A stretch of 64,000 bases of DNA, taken from positions 24,056,001 through 24,120,000 of the forward strand of contig CM075101.1 in assembly GCA_037576195.1 (NCBI GenBank). Direction: 5' to 3'. The notes below the pieces were generated by a model that did no database searches, had not been told where the DNA came from, and worked only from the letters and a program-made list of their open reading frames with translations. This document shows positions 25,561-38,004 of the stretch, piece by piece. This stretch comes from Phytoseiulus persimilis. Its lineage: Eukaryota > Arthropoda > Arachnida > Mesostigmata > Phytoseiidae. The translations under genes were made by a program, and so were the position numbers. How positions within the stretch are numbered: position 1 is the first letter of the stretch; every line of letters starts with the position of its first letter.

Positions 25561-25566
25561 AATAAA
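25561..25566 (+). other. AATAAA polyadenylation signal for the tetraspan gene
   Basis: Canonical hexamer 146 bp beyond the stop codon of the 205-aa membrane protein, the first one downstream on that strand. Confidence 0.6.
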
Positions 25567-28500
25567 ACTAGGACATGCTGAAACCCTCGAAGGAATGAGC
25601 TATAAATTGACGCACGTCGCTGCCCCGACTTGCCGCGTTTTTCATAGAATAACGACTAGTGCTACGAATTCACCGGACGTTTCTTTGCCAAAAACCGGAC
25701 AGGCATCGGGCATACGTCGCAGCTGAAACCGGACAGAAGCGGACGAACTGAAAAATGAGGGGACAACACTCTCTAGACTCGCGATTCCGCTAAATCGACG
25801 TTCGTTTAATTCGGGGTAGAGCAGATTTGGATTGAACTTGAGCGAGAGATTACGTTTAGGACTAATCCACTCAATCCGTGGCGTCGATCCGACAACAGTC
25901 TTTCATACATGGGAAGGACCGTTCAACGTCGGCGTCAGATAGAATAGCGAAATCGTCAAGCTCCAAGTCTCTCCTCGGAACTTCGAGGAGTTTGCCACTG
26001 GGAGTTTCACATAATACTCATCACGGTTGAAGAGCTGATCCTGCTTCGAATGGGGATCGGAGTCTAGTTCTGTCACAGCTTTTGGACAACTTCGAATCGA
26101 GAGATGGGGTCAAGCTCTTTCGCCGCATCGCGGTCATCAAAAAAGGCTTCCACGGATGTACTCTCAAGGTTTGCCTTTTACCGGTTATAAACAGCCTAAG
26201 ATCAAATCTGATTTCTCGAAGCTACGAAACCGGACGTCCTCGCCTGGAGAGGCGAGAACCGGACGTTTTATCGCACTCAGGCGAATCCCGGACGAGAGCA
26301 ACGGACATGTTCAATGAATTCGAAACTCCAGTCCTGGCATCAACGAACCAAAATGAATAGGAGGATTCGAGAATAGGAAACGACCCCGCCGGTCCCTCTC
26401 CTCAAGCTTTTCGGGGCAGACACATGCGAAAATTGGCAACCTGTGATCACCGCTGACGTGTTTATTCAGCCCGTGGAGCGTTCAGACAGGCAGTCCGACT
26501 GAGGGATGAGGTCCAATACTTGAGGTTCAACTCGAACCCGTTTTGCTTGCCGCTTCACGGAAAAAGTGTGTCACCGATTCCGGACTGGATTCATCGAGGA
26601 TTCACCGGATATCGAGGAAACTAACATTTCTCTGAGTGGACCATCCGTTGGGCCTCACTCACAGCGCTGTGTTCTTTTGGGAGGGAGTCCATGGGGTCTC
26701 AATGAATTGTCACTTCATTTGGTTCTGAGTAGATCTTGTTACTGCGGAATCACGACGCTCCGCGCCCGGGCGATAGGGGTTCGCAACAAAGAGACAAAGC
26801 CGATTGATTGTATTACATCGTATGCAGCTGCAGTGGCTCACGGGCCCGGGAGGTGCAGAGATCAGCTACGTGAGCAGCTTTCGGTGTGCTTTCTGCCCTC
26901 AAGATATCTCTTTCAGATCTCTCGAGCCGCATCTAGCTGGTGCGACCCAATGTTCAGTAGAATACAGCGCAACCGCCAAGTTCTCCGGCCTCACCGAGAA
27001 CTGCGTATATCCGCTGGGCTCCCGGGGTTGTGCAGATGAATAATCGAATGACGGATATACCTTCGGTTCATTCGACTTAGAAGACAGCTGACCAGAGAGA
27101 ATCGAGCACGCACGGCTTTGACGACGGAGCCTTTTTCTGGCCTAATGGATACCAGGATGGAGATCTCCGACCAACTTTTCATCCGGAGGCTCGTGGAGGG
27201 TCGTATCCCTTGCCTTGGGACTCCCTATTCCAACAGTTCCCGTTCTTCAGGGTTAGACTGCTCCGCTTGTAATTATGTCGAGCCTGTCCTGTAGCTGAAG
27301 TTGTCATGTAAGCGTAAGAGTTGTCATGGAGACAGCAAGAGTTGGCTTCCCTGGTTTGAACAATGTGCTCCTTCCCGAGCTCATGGGAGAGGTTTGTCAG
27401 TTGGGACTCGGCCTCAGGGTTATGACATCCCACGGGTCCGTGAAAGAGGGCCTGGGGCTCCGGCAATCTCTGATAGTTTCTCGAGGGCTCTCGATGACTT
27501 TCGCAGTGAAATTAGATCGTTTGTAGACGTAATGAAAGGGTGGTTAGGTTCGCGAGGCCTTATGGAGGCCATCACGAGCACAAAGAAAGCAAGCTTCCAT
27601 GATATCAATCGTGTCCAGGCAAACAAGGCAGTACTTATACCTGTCGCGTCATGACGGACCGGTCTACGGCACTTCCACAGACTGCTATACGGGCTGGGCT
27701 GAGCCCCTTGCGATGTGCAGAGGAACGCTGCGAAACTGGAAACTAAGCATTCTTGTTTCTGAACTCTGGGGAACACGTACCATTGACCGCGATTCGCCGG
27801 GATTCAATTGTGAGATAGGCTTTCCCCGACAAGAGGTGAAGCCACATCTGAAAGTCATTTCCTGTCCTGAACACGCAGCCGAAGTTCTATTGGACGTTTC
27901 ATACGGGAGCGAGCAAGTATGAAGTCTACGGACTGGCGCTGAATCGTAGGACCTTCAACGCGTCGAACTCTCAACGGGCGGCTCGAGAAGACGATAATCT
28001 CTTAAGGGGAGCTTTACATTGCTGTCGCAGGAATTTCTAAACGGCCGGATTCAGGCGGCTATCATAACGGAACTTCCGAGTGGTACGAAGGACGGGCGTG
28101 CTTCGAGCTCGCTCTCGTTCAGCCGAGGATGAGCACAGAGCGAGTCCAATATGAATGTTTTCCTGAGATCAGCGTTATGAATACTGAGAACCTTCATATT
28201 GCCTATCAAGCATGCGATGTCATTTGCTCTCTTGAGAAGATATGAGGAAGAACGACATAGAAGACAAACCACAAAGAAAGTGGAAAGGAACGCTCTTTTC
28301 AGCCAGCAGCTGCTGCGAAGGGCACCTGCAATTAAACACAGTCCTGTCATTTGCCAAAAGACGCGAGCGCAAGATTGCATCTCTGATCGCATCCCCATTG
28401 AAATGAGGGAAATCCGCTTCCATTGAAAGAGGTTCCTGAGTTGAACAACCTGAGAGAATTCTGCATGCGGCGCCGCTCATTGTCATTTGGTTCAAAATGG

Positions 28501-29877
28501 TGAAGGGAGAGAGAGAGATATTTGCATAGCTCAAAACCCATATCGGGAACTGTGTCGCCGAGAAGAATTATCCCAACTGGGAGCCATGCGCTTCAAAAGA
28601 GCATTGAGTTTTCCCTCGATAAATCTGTGACGATTGAAACGTTGTAAGGAATGGTCAGATGCCATCACACATAGAGGCCCCATTGACCCCAGCTCAACCA
28701 ACGACAGAGACGACTTTCGAGTGGAGTTTTCCAGGTACACGACTGCTATCGAGTGAACGGAGCATATTTCCTTAAGCAAATTCTGATACACTTCATTCTG
28801 GAATGTTTTCTGTCTGATTGCCCTCCTCGTTTGTTGCATGCGAAAATGCGCTCGTCTCGTTAGGGAAGCTAGCTCAGCAGAGAATCGACGACCCAGACTC
28901 ATAGAACTGTTTTCCTAGTTTATTATCATGTCGTAACTTCAGGTAGTTTGGTTTGGCTATGAAAGTCTCGTCTGCACGTTGACTTTCGGCTCGGGAGGCT
29001 CAAACTGTGTCCGCTGTCTCAGAGCTAGCCTTCTACGAATGATGCAAGCCGATCTTGATGAGCGTGATGAGAGTTGCGGAATGAGTACTACCAGGAGAGG
29101 ATCGGTTCTGGCAAGTCCGCCATGTCCTCCAAATGCTTGAGTCAGCGAACGAGATTGAGGTTAAGCACACCTGCACCGCTCGTCGTTGGCGCGCGGCGTG
29201 CTCAACGTTCCAAAAGGATTGATTCCGTCGCGATCTCTTCCGAGGTGGAGAGAGCAACCGTTTCCAGGACTTTGTTGAGCGCGAGAGGGAATCTTCCGTT
29301 TTGCACTGCGCAATTTAGCACAAGTTGGCTCAAAGCTGAGAACATGTTTACCCTGGAAGCGGGCCATCAATTTCGAGGGAGTCAACCCTCGCTCAGCACT
29401 GTCAAAGGAAACGAGCGCAAATCTAAGCTGTGTATTATATTAGGTCACTGCGCTCAAACGTCGTTGTGGTCGTTGTTGCTGTCGCTGCGGTGGTGTTCTT
29501 CGTCGTCGTCGTCCGACCTTTCTTCGTGGGGAGAGGCAGGGTGGAATCTTTTCGTTGTTACGCAACCGTGCTCGTCGACCGCGGGCCGACGTCGTCAGCT
29601 CCATTTTCGGCCTCATCCGGAGGCAACGACGATGCGAACGGGAGATGTCCTGAGGAGTTAGCTCCCGACTCCGCATCCAAATAGAAACATATGGGCCCAT
29701 TCGGACCGGCGTGGAAAGGAAAGAAACAGTGAGAAATGGCTGTTTGCGCGAATCCCACCCACTCTCTTCAGCCAGGCAGGCTGTCAGTCGATTAGCGAGC
29801 AGAGCGGCGAGCGCACTGCGGACTGGAACAAAGTAGGCCGACGGAATTGGACAACAACGTTCTCTCGGATGCACCAA
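25567..29877. other. Intergenic, no gene supported
   Basis: Contains ACCGGAC motif clusters (25672-25745 and 26229-26307) and a 7-bp hairpin CTCGCCT-GGAG-AGGCGAG within the second cluster. Open frames such as a 123-codon minus-strand one at 28531-28902 read plausibly but have no second line of evidence. At 29455-29515 a GTCGTC-rich low-complexity run inflates open frames. Confidence 0.45.
25672..26307 (+). repeat. Paired clusters of an ACCGGAC motif
   Basis: The heptamer ACCGGAC, or a one-base variant, appears several times within about 75 bp at 25672-25745 and again within about 80 bp at 26229-26307, in the same orientation, with roughly 480 bp between clusters. A similar pair is at 40317-41227. 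This suggests a dispersed repeat family with degenerate internal subrepeats; no terminal repeats or target duplication were found. Confidence 0.45.
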
Positions 29878-30665
29878 TTAGGAATCGCAGTCTCGGTAGA
29901 AGTACACTACTGCGTCAACGATGGACGAGGCTACGACACGAGACTCGCAGCCGAGCGCGGATGGGAGCTCCCTGAGTCGGTTGCCTCCACAAAGCTCGTA
30001 ATGATGACTTTCTGGAAAGTTCTCCACTCGGGATCGCATTCTGGCGTGATGTTTCTCAGACGGAGCATCATAATCTTGGAAATCAGTCTGTGCCTTACTG
30101 ACGGATACTTCTAGGCCCCGACTTCCATAGTATCTGTTCCGTGCACTCCCACAGAACGGAATGACGAATGAATATCGTCGGAGGAGTTCACTCAAGTTCT
30201 GATTATCGCCATCCCTCACCACTGTGTTGCTACTCGAGCTTTCGTTGACCCTTGTATAACTTGCAACTCCCGAAACTGGAACACTCGCTCGTCGTTTTCG
30301 TGAAGAATGCTACCCTGATCGAGATCACGAGTCGAAGTTGTTCTGCCGCCCTCTCTCTACAATTGAGACTACTACGTTGACAAATAGAACTGGAAGGTAA
30401 ATTCTTTGCAATCTGGAGGTTTCCTGACAGTCTGCGGTCTGAGCCATGAAGACAGCACCCGTGGGCAATTCTGAGTCTTGGATAGAGTGACGGGCTCTTT
30501 CTCGTGGAATCGATGCTTACCGTAAAGCGGATGGATGATTGCAGCCGTGAAAGAGACTGGGGAACAAATCGTTCGACTCGCCAAACGAGAGAGTTCAGTG
30601 TACGGATAGAGTAATTCATCTTTGTCTGGCTCGCTCGCTGGCGGCCTGTCGTTCCAGAAGCCCAA
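29878..30665 (-). CDS. Tentative two-exon gene, 162 aa, unknown function
   Basis: Exon 1 (30521-30665) starts with ATG in a strong context (gcgccATGG) and encodes 48 codons beginning MGFWNDRPPASEPDKDELL, ending at the donor tacg|gtaagc. Exon 2 (29878-30221) follows an acceptor agcaacacag, restores phase exactly, and runs 114 codons to TAA. The combined product is acidic near the N-terminus, with a modest hydrophobic patch across the junction (SPVSFTAAIIHPLY) and a mixed, His/Arg-containing C-terminal half. No signal peptide, repeat or known domain is visible. Exon 1 also lies in a wider open frame and other frames are open here, so chance is a real alternative. No polyadenylation signal was identified. 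Confidence 0.35.
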
Positions 30666-32673
30666 TGGCGCTTTTTCTTTTGAGGAACAGGGAGTTTTTC
30701 CAACGCGAACGGAGCCCGAGGCTCCCGGCAGTCGGAGCCAACGTTCCTTCGGAGGTGGGAGGTCACCGTGCTCTCACTCGCTGTCTTTGCGTCGACTCGG
30801 GCTGCCCTAGGATCCCGTCTGCGCGCTCGACTGCCAGTAAAAAGAGAGTGAACGAGGAAGTCGTTTGTTACGAAGAACGAACATGTTCGAACCAGAGGTG
30901 ATATTAGATTTTATGATTAGATTCGAGCTGACGACAGCCTCGCAACGGCACCTTGCTCCGGGAAATTCGAACTCTGGTGAACCGGATCCCAGGCTCGCGA
31001 AACTTACTTTTAGAGAGAGTCTCGCAACTAATCCTTCGCGTCATCAAATTAGCGGAGAGCGGACAAGTTTCTAGGATCAGTCGAGACTAAGAAGAAACTC
31101 CGTTGAATGCTGCGAGCTCCGAAATTTCGTGCAATTAAGAAAGAAGAAACTCATCGCGTGTCACTCATCAACTCGAGCTCAAAGTTCAAAGAACCGTTTC
31201 TGACGTTGTGCCCACGCGAGAGATAGCAATCATTCTAGCTCTAACTTTTTGACGGAAATCGAACATGAATTGAGCTGGCATATGGGAGGAAAGTAGACCG
31301 AGAAACCGGTTTGTGTGATTTCGCACAATTCCGGTGAAGGGAACAGGTTAAACTGCGAATTTCAGAACTCAGCTTGTTTGGACGACAATTAACTGCTCGT
31401 GCAATGCTGATGAACCAGGGTCAGAATAGCTGCGTTGCGCGCCAAAAAGATCACCTCGGCATCCCAGTATTTGCAGAATGCCGGATTTAGACATTTCAGT
31501 GTCTCTACACAGAACTTTCACCTGAACTTCTCGAATGTTAAGGTTATCGGAAGCTCTGGTCATAATACCGGAATCCTGTCGAGACCAATTTCGCGGGAAC
31601 ACACTGGACCGCAGCTATAAACTGGGCGCCAACCCTTCGCGGGGAGCTGGTTTCCAGCAGCTCACGGCGCGATGCAGTCGAAGACAGAATTCAAAATCGA
31701 AGTTTCCCTCCTCCGAGTCAGAGGCCAAATTTTCTCGTCCCTCTTAGGCGGCTCTGTCATCTATCACACTCAGAATTTCATCCCAAGATGGAGCCAGCGG
31801 GCGTTTCCGAGGAGACCGATAGACGCAAACTAATACTCAGAGCCTAGCGAGTGGAGCAAGTCGTCCTCTTTGCCATGAAGGCAGACATCGGCGAAGAAGA
31901 GCGCAGCATAAGATGACGAAGTGATAAGCGCGGCAGGTTCTCGGTAAGCAAGGACTGACAGCGGGAACGAACATCCGGACACGAAGAGTTTTGGGAGGAA
32001 AAGATTATTGGCAACGTTAGACTTTCCTCCCCGCGTCAAGCCGGAGATCGCTGAGTTGCATGGTTCTGCTTTTGTCACGACTGCACGCTGCTGTAGACAT
32101 TTTGGCATCTCGAGCGCGCAAAAGCCATGAATGAGGTCAAGCCATGCCCATCAGTCATCACAGTGGTGGGACTATGGATGGATAGATTCTTGCCCAAGGG
32201 CATTGAATTTATTTTGCTCATCACCAAGCCCGAACTGATAGCGTTCTATTGATCGGAGAGAAGCGGTTCCTGCTTGAGTAAGAAGCTACTTTGTTTCGCG
32301 CCAGCTCAACGAGCTCTAGAGCTGGTAATCTCGCTCGGAGCTTGATAAGTGAAACGTAATCGCGGCACTCAGGACGGCTCCGGCGTGGTGCTCCAGAATA
32401 TATTCGAGGCCACAATCTCTCGTGATATGCTTGAAGCTCATTCCATCTGCATATTGGTTTACCGAACTTGTTTGCGGTTGAACATCCGCTGCTATCACTG
32501 CCAGTCTACTTGACGTTGTTGTGATAGGCTTGGAAGATATTGCCCCGCACGATCATTTTGCGCATGCAGACATCCACGTGCGTCAGACATCCTCAACGTG
32601 CGTCGGAATCATCGCAGAATGTGGAAGGCTGGTGGCTGAACTAAACAAAAAACTCAACCCCTAGCAAACAAAA
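30666..32673. other. Intergenic between two divergently oriented gene predictions
   Basis: The flanking predictions point away from each other, so the roughly 2 kb should hold both promoters if both are real. No TATA box or other core promoter element stands out, and no other gene is supported. Confidence 0.45.
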
Positions 32674-34622
32674 ATGGCTCCCACGACGAGAACTCCTCTA
32701 CAGAATGCCTCGAAAACTTTTAAAACAAGTGAGTTCTCGATTTTGTGGTAGCTTGCTATTCGTGAGTTAATGGCGCGAGCAGATGGGTGGTCATGATTCT
32801 GGGATCCAAGCGCTCCTTCTGGAATCACAGAGACTTCAGGATCGTCGACCAACTGTCACACCACTGCGAGTCCTCCAGGATATTAGGCAAATGACATTTA
32901 CTCCGCCCGAAGCCTTCCTCCTACCTCCTCAGAATCCTGCGTCTCAAGGGACGCCCGTCTTCCGAAAGAAACCGCTCCATCGGAGTGTATGTCCACTTAT
33001 CCTTGGAGATTCGGGCTCGCGTCGGTTCGAAACCCGTAGTGTGAGTCGACAGGAGACTTCTGAGGAGTAATATCATGAGAATGTTCCAGTCATCGCTTCG
33101 CCTGCTAGCTTCATCCGCAAGAGACTGCGCCGGGATGATCCGAAACGTAACCTGAAGCGGGTGCTTAATCCGATATCTGTCTGCTCACACAAACCCGTGG
33201 GCATTGGAAAGTTTGTCACCGACAGTGAAGCCCGAGCACTTTGTGACCTGTTCACCGAGGACGCAGGCTCTTATGCCGATTGGGTGAGTTGGCCTCGAAA
33301 CTCCAAGCTTGAGGGATTGAGAATCAGACGACACGTTGCCGGCCCGAATGAATGGAGGCCGAGCTCATCGTCTAATCGGTGCACGAGCTCTTCGCGTTCA
33401 ATGATCGTCTCAAGAGAGAGAACTGGGGCTTCTTGCAGAGAGATGCTGCACTTCACGTTACGTTTCCCGGATCCTGAACCCTCGTAACGTGGATTCGGGA
33501 AACGGGTTCAGAGCGTCAGGTCCCGACAGCTTCGAGGATGACAGTCCGCTTGTGATCAATTTTTATGCGATTCTTGGGACCGCGGTCTCTCCCCAAGGCC
33601 GCTCCCATGCTTATCATCCCAATGGTTCGATGATATGCGCTTACCCACTGCGATACAGGACTTCGCAGTCGCCATGTAAATCCAACTTTCTCCCCAGGCA
33701 GGCATGTTCTTACGCGAATTGAAGGAACGACTAGCCGCAATGACTCGCATGTGGGAGCCCGCTATGGAGGTCATGAGAGCGGGCTCCGGGTTCTCCCGAG
33801 CGGATCACAACACCTTGAGAAAATTCCATTCCCGAACTCTAGCAAGTCTATCAGAGATGGCGGAGGCGGTGACGCGCAGCAATTGGTCAAAACCAAGGTA
33901 TCGAACGACGCAGGCTTGAATAGATATCCTCTCCACGTATCAGCGGAAAATGATTTTAATCCCTTTCCAGGGTTAAACTATCGTGCCGATATCACCAGGA
34001 CCTGGATGAAATCTATTTCCAAATCTGTCACTGCCATGAAGACATCCGGAGGCTCGTAGGATTCATAGGTAACTACATCGCCAAGTGCGTCTCTCCCACG
34101 CAGCTCTACGGAGTCAAGTGCCGACTAGAAGTGCGAATGAAGCTCCGCGACGTCGATATCGAATTCGAACGGGCAAGTTCCTCTCAATTAAAATTAACCT
34201 GTTGTAGTATGTGGAGCGATCTTCTCCGTCGTCACGGTTTGCGTTGCTGAACGTGTTTCGAACCGCGGCTAGGCGGGAACATCCCTTCACTATTCATGGA
34301 TGAGCGTAATGTGTCACTTTGGCTCTACATTTTCGACACTGGTTCATTAAAATCGGTAATATGGAAATCGGACTCTGAGAGATCGGATATGAATCCAGCA
34401 GAGCCTACTTTCCTGATTTAATTTTAGCTGATCCCACTGGCGGATTCGAGAAATGCTTGTCTCCCTTCTCAGGCAGTTGCTGCTCTCCAGAAGACCCGTC
34501 TACGATTTGAGGTTCAGCTCGAGCAGCTGTTCAGAGATTTGCAGAAAACGTCGTGCGCTATCTCAGAGTTCCTCTCCGCGGTCAAAGAGCTCCCAAAGAA
34601 GCAGCGTAGTAGCTTGGAGTAG
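32674..34622 (+). CDS. Six-exon gene of unknown function, about 314-324 aa, GC-AG last intron
   Basis: Exons read as 32674-32728 (ATG; MAPTTRTPLQNASKTFKT), 32811-32986, 33122-33283, 33698-33897, 33971-34172 and 34473-34622 (stop TAG 34620-34622). Phases agree throughout and the total is divisible by three. The exon 2/3 join has an alternative (32984 to 33090) that also keeps frame and adds ten residues. The last intron (34173-34472) begins GCAAGT and ends ccttctcag, a GC-AG intron; no GT at that codon boundary matches the consensus. The N-terminal third is Pro/Thr-rich with TP sites (TPLQ, TPLR, TPPE), then a basic linker, then mostly helical sequence ending in long heptad-like stretches (EVRMKLRDVDIEFER, LQKTRLRFEVQLEQL). 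Phosphosite-rich tail plus coiled-coil C-terminus occurs in cell-cycle and membrane-curvature proteins, but I do not recognise the family. AATAAA follows at 34972. Confidence 0.6.
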
Positions 34623-34971
34623 CTAAGATGCTTAGCGAACAACTTCTGCGGAGCTCGTTAGTTTCAAGCAATCTGATTTCTTATAGAGTTTTCTCTCACA
34701 AAAACCTGTGATAAGCCTCTGGATTCCCACAATCCACAAAAAATGCGGAACAATAGTCCGTTGAGGAGGTTAGCATTAATACTGGTCAGCAATATTCGGA
34801 AGAAATTACTATAAAACAATTCCAAGGTGAAGTACGAGGATCGGGATTTTACTTTGTATCTATTCTAATTAAAAGAAAACGCTCTGTAACACAAAAACAA
34901 GAACGACGTTTCTGTGAGAAATTCCTGTTAATAATATCTTCCCCGGTTGTGCGATAGGACAAGAATTTAGA

Positions 34972-34977
34972 AATAAA
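34972..34977 (+). other. AATAAA polyadenylation signal for the six-exon gene
   Basis: Canonical hexamer 350 bp past the TAG at 34620-34622, in AT-rich sequence typical of a 3' UTR. Confidence 0.5.
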
Positions 34978-36496
34978 AGTTAAGGCTGAGTTTGCTTTCC
35001 TCGTACGAAAAAAACAGATAATGAATAAATTACCCTCTGTTGCTCAGCGGGAAAGCAAAGTTCCGTAGTAAATCTCTGCAATGAACGAGTGGACCAACGC
35101 ATGAACTCGGAGATGAATGATTCTAGAGCCGGAACAGTTCCGGATTGAACGCTTCAATAATCGCTCATCTTTGCCGCAAGACAGCACATAATGTATCCAG
35201 CGATGAGTAATCGTGGTACCGCAGCACCGCGGAGAGCGGTTCCATACTCCGAGAGAGAACTCTCAAAGGGTTCATCGGGAATTGAGACCACGTAGCGGCA
35301 CGAAGAAATCCCGAAACGAAGGACCAGTCACGATTCGCTCAAAAAACACAACCAGTACGGGGAGTCTATCGCTGCAACGAAGCAGCTCGGTTCTTGTGGT
35401 CAAGACGGTGTTCTTCTGATTGATGCTGACATCGATTCCAGCTCCAAGCTCCCCGAAATCATCGTCGGCTCTTCATCAGCCACCTATGTGGGAATTTACG
35501 GAATGATCCTGGAGTCTACTTCGACGCCTCTCCCACTACATGAGGGAAATCGATTTGGACTGCTCCGTGTGGTCGGTAGGATCGTTGCGTGTTTCTCAGA
35601 GAGAGAAATGAATATCGTTCACGCGACCTGAGAACCGAACAAACCCAAACTAGGACTTTCAGAGAAACATAATAAGCCCAGTAGTCTCGAGTCAGCTCCC
35701 ACCTATCTGTAGGAAACAAGCTGAGAGCTCCGTGCCCATCAGAAAACTTCCTGTGCCCAGCGACAAGTGTCAGCGCATTGAGACACCGGAAGATTCGTAA
35801 CGATGGTAGCACCTACTGATGGCTAAACTGTTGCCGCTGATTGTGTCGTCTCGCTGAGAGCGTTCGAGTTTTGCAAACAGGGAATGGGACAGTTGGCAGA
35901 AGGGACGAAAGCACGGAATATGTCGGCGGCTGTCTCAAACCCGGCGGGTCAGTCCCTCATTGGCCTACAAGGCATCTGCGGCGTTTCTCAGAGAAGCGTT
36001 TCTCATCTTAGACGTCAATCAGGAGTCAACCGATGGTTTCCGAATCGGAGGGGGATGTCTGGAGGGTCGTAACCTGAGATACGCAAACGTCATTGTATTT
36101 CACGAGACCGCTGGGTTGTTCTTTCCGTACATTAACGACCATCGATGGAGCAACCCGAAATCGGAGGGACCCATTGTTCTGCAAAGCCAGATGCTGGGGC
36201 TGCTTCTACTGCTGATATATCAGCGCAGAAATGCGCTTCACTCCGTGCTTCAGAGATGGGGTCGAACTAGAAAACCATGGAACGAAAGGGGTTGGGACGA
36301 ATGAACCGCACTGCGGAGGCCTTCAAAATGGCGTTTAAGGCGCGGGAAATCCGGAGCTAATTTGCAAGAAAACGGAGATATAGCGAAGTGCTGTTGTTTC
36401 TCTTGGACGAGGCCGTAGAAGACAGTAGACGACTAGGTTCTGGAAATTTGAAGCACCACGGTATGATCAAAAGGAAATGAGAGCTGGGGGAACTTC
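34978..36496. other. Intergenic, no gene supported
   Basis: A plus-strand frame from ATG 35191 to TGA 35629-35631 is open except for one TAG at 35293-35295. At this length that is within chance, and no domain is seen. Confidence 0.45.
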
Positions 36497-36578
36497 GATC
36501 GCGGGTGTTAATATATATTACCACCCGCGATCTAAGGGTCCCACCTGGTAGCACGCGATCCCGTGCTACCAGGTGGGA
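36497..36578. repeat. Two adjacent perfect hairpins
   Basis: Hairpin 1: GATCGCGGGTG (36497-36507) and its exact reverse complement (36522-36532) around an AT-rich loop. Hairpin 2: a 17-bp arm TCCCACCTGGTAGCACG (36539-36555) and its exact reverse complement (36562-36578) around the six-base loop CGATCC. Six bases separate them. They sit about 500 bp upstream of the broken transposon-associated ORF and could be part of its terminus, but no matching copy was found downstream. Confidence 0.9.
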
Positions 36579-37076
36579 TAGCTGCCGGACAAAAAAAAAA
36601 TCCGCGTAACAAAGAAGCTGAAACCCAGGTTGGGGTAAGTCGAGGTTGTAGATTCCGAATTTCTAAACCGTTTCCTCTGATTCGCTCTAGGGTTCCTGTT
36701 ATTCCAATTTTTCGGATTTGCGTGATTTTTTCCCTGTTGGATTTCTCATCTCTGCCAGGGAGTGAGCTAGACTCATGAAAATTTGGGAGCATGTAGACAT
36801 ATAGCAGAACTATCCCTGGTAGAAATTTCCGTGCGATTTGGAGCCACGGTCTCTGAGCTAGGAGAGATCGAACGTCAGTTTTCGTCGGAGAACACCGAGA
36901 AGTTTCCTCTTCTTCAGCCGATGACTAAAAAAGTATCGTTCCCACAACCAACTTCCGTCGAGCTTTTTGATAGCAATTCCATTGACGAACACTTTGAGAC
37001 AAAGTTGAGCGTGATCGGATAATCCATTCAGTTCTTATCCGCAAAAAACTGGACACAAGGAAATCTCCTTGAGCAC

Positions 37077-38004
37077 ATGGGTCTGCCACGATACGACGCC
37101 ACCGAGTGGCGCCTCTTTCTCGACAGCTCGAAGAGAACCTTGAAGTGCGTCCTCCTGCACAACGGCAACCAGTACGCTTCGATTCCGCTCGGTCATTCCA
37201 CTAGACTACGTGAGGACTACGACGCTTGCGTTGGAGCAGATCAAATACGAGGTGCACCAATGACCAGTTTATGTCGACTTGAAGATGGTCTCGATTCTTT
37301 TGGGCCAACAAGCCGGTTACACCGAATTCCCGTGCTTCTCGTGTCTTTGGGACAGCCGAGCGGATGACTAACATTGGATGCGAACGATTCGGCCGTCAAG
37401 GGTATTTCTGAGACCCGGGCAGCCCAACGTGCTGAGAGACGCTTTGGTTCCGACGGAAAAAATCATTCTCCCACCGCTGCATATCAAATTGGGTCTGATG
37501 AGACAGTTCGTCAAAGCATTGGACAAACACGGTTCATGTTTCAACTACATCGTGCGCAAGCTACCCGCTTTGAGCATTCAGAAGCTTCAGGCGGGGGTTT
37601 TTGATGGACCTCTGATGCGAAAGCTCATCGACGACCCTGTCTCCATTGACTCAATGAACCATCGAGAAGCCAATGCTTGGCGGTCATTTGTTCTGTTCGT
37701 TCAAAATTTCCCTGGGAACACGAGAGCTGAAAACTTCGTACAACTCGTCAAGAGCATGCTCGTGAGCTTTCGAGTCCCAGGGTGTCGGATGAGCATCGAG
37801 ATGCACTATCTACACAGCCATCTCGGACGCTTCCCCAAGAATTTGGGTGCTGTCAGTGATGAACAAGGAGAAAGGTTCCATCAAGACATAGCGATGATGG
37901 ACGAGAGGTACCACGGAAGATGGGACGTACGGGATGACCCGGAAAAGCCCCACCCCACGCCGTCCCTCACGAGACGTTTTGTTGGTCTCGACGAGTTTCA
38001 TTAA
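37077..38004 (+). pseudogene. Decayed arthropod repeat-associated ORF
   Basis: Conceptual protein of a family met repeatedly in arthropod and cnidarian genomes as a dispersed, probably transposon-borne ORF. Recognisable blocks are ATEWRLFLDSSKRTLKCVL (first frame, from 37077), then after a shift near 37220-37235 LGQQAGYTEFPCFSCLWDS, LPPLHIKLGLMRQFVKAL, LQAGVFDGPLMRKLI and SDEQGERFHQDI in a second frame to 38004. In that second frame TGA (37261-37263) replaces the expected Trp codon and TAA lies at 37369-37371. One frameshift and two stops mean it is not translated as a whole. From 37378 to 38004 the frame is intact for 208 codons. The family's biochemical role is unknown to me; the recurrence of this ORF is recalled, not searched. 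Confidence 0.75.

Noticed and set aside
28531..28902. 123-codon minus-strand frame with ATG
   Set aside because: Reads plausibly but many frames of this length are expected by chance in 64 kb; no second line of evidence.
29430..29877. Overlapping frames rich in Val (plus) or Arg/Gln (minus)
   Set aside because: They result from a GTCGTC-type low-complexity stretch at 29455-29515.
33020..33040. GGTTCGAAACC, resembling a tRNA B box
   Set aside because: No matching A box, acceptor stem or anticodon arm at the right distance.
36497..36600. Helitron 3' end suggested by a hairpin
   Set aside because: No CTRR terminus follows either hairpin at the usual distance and no TC 5' end or Rep/helicase sequence was found.
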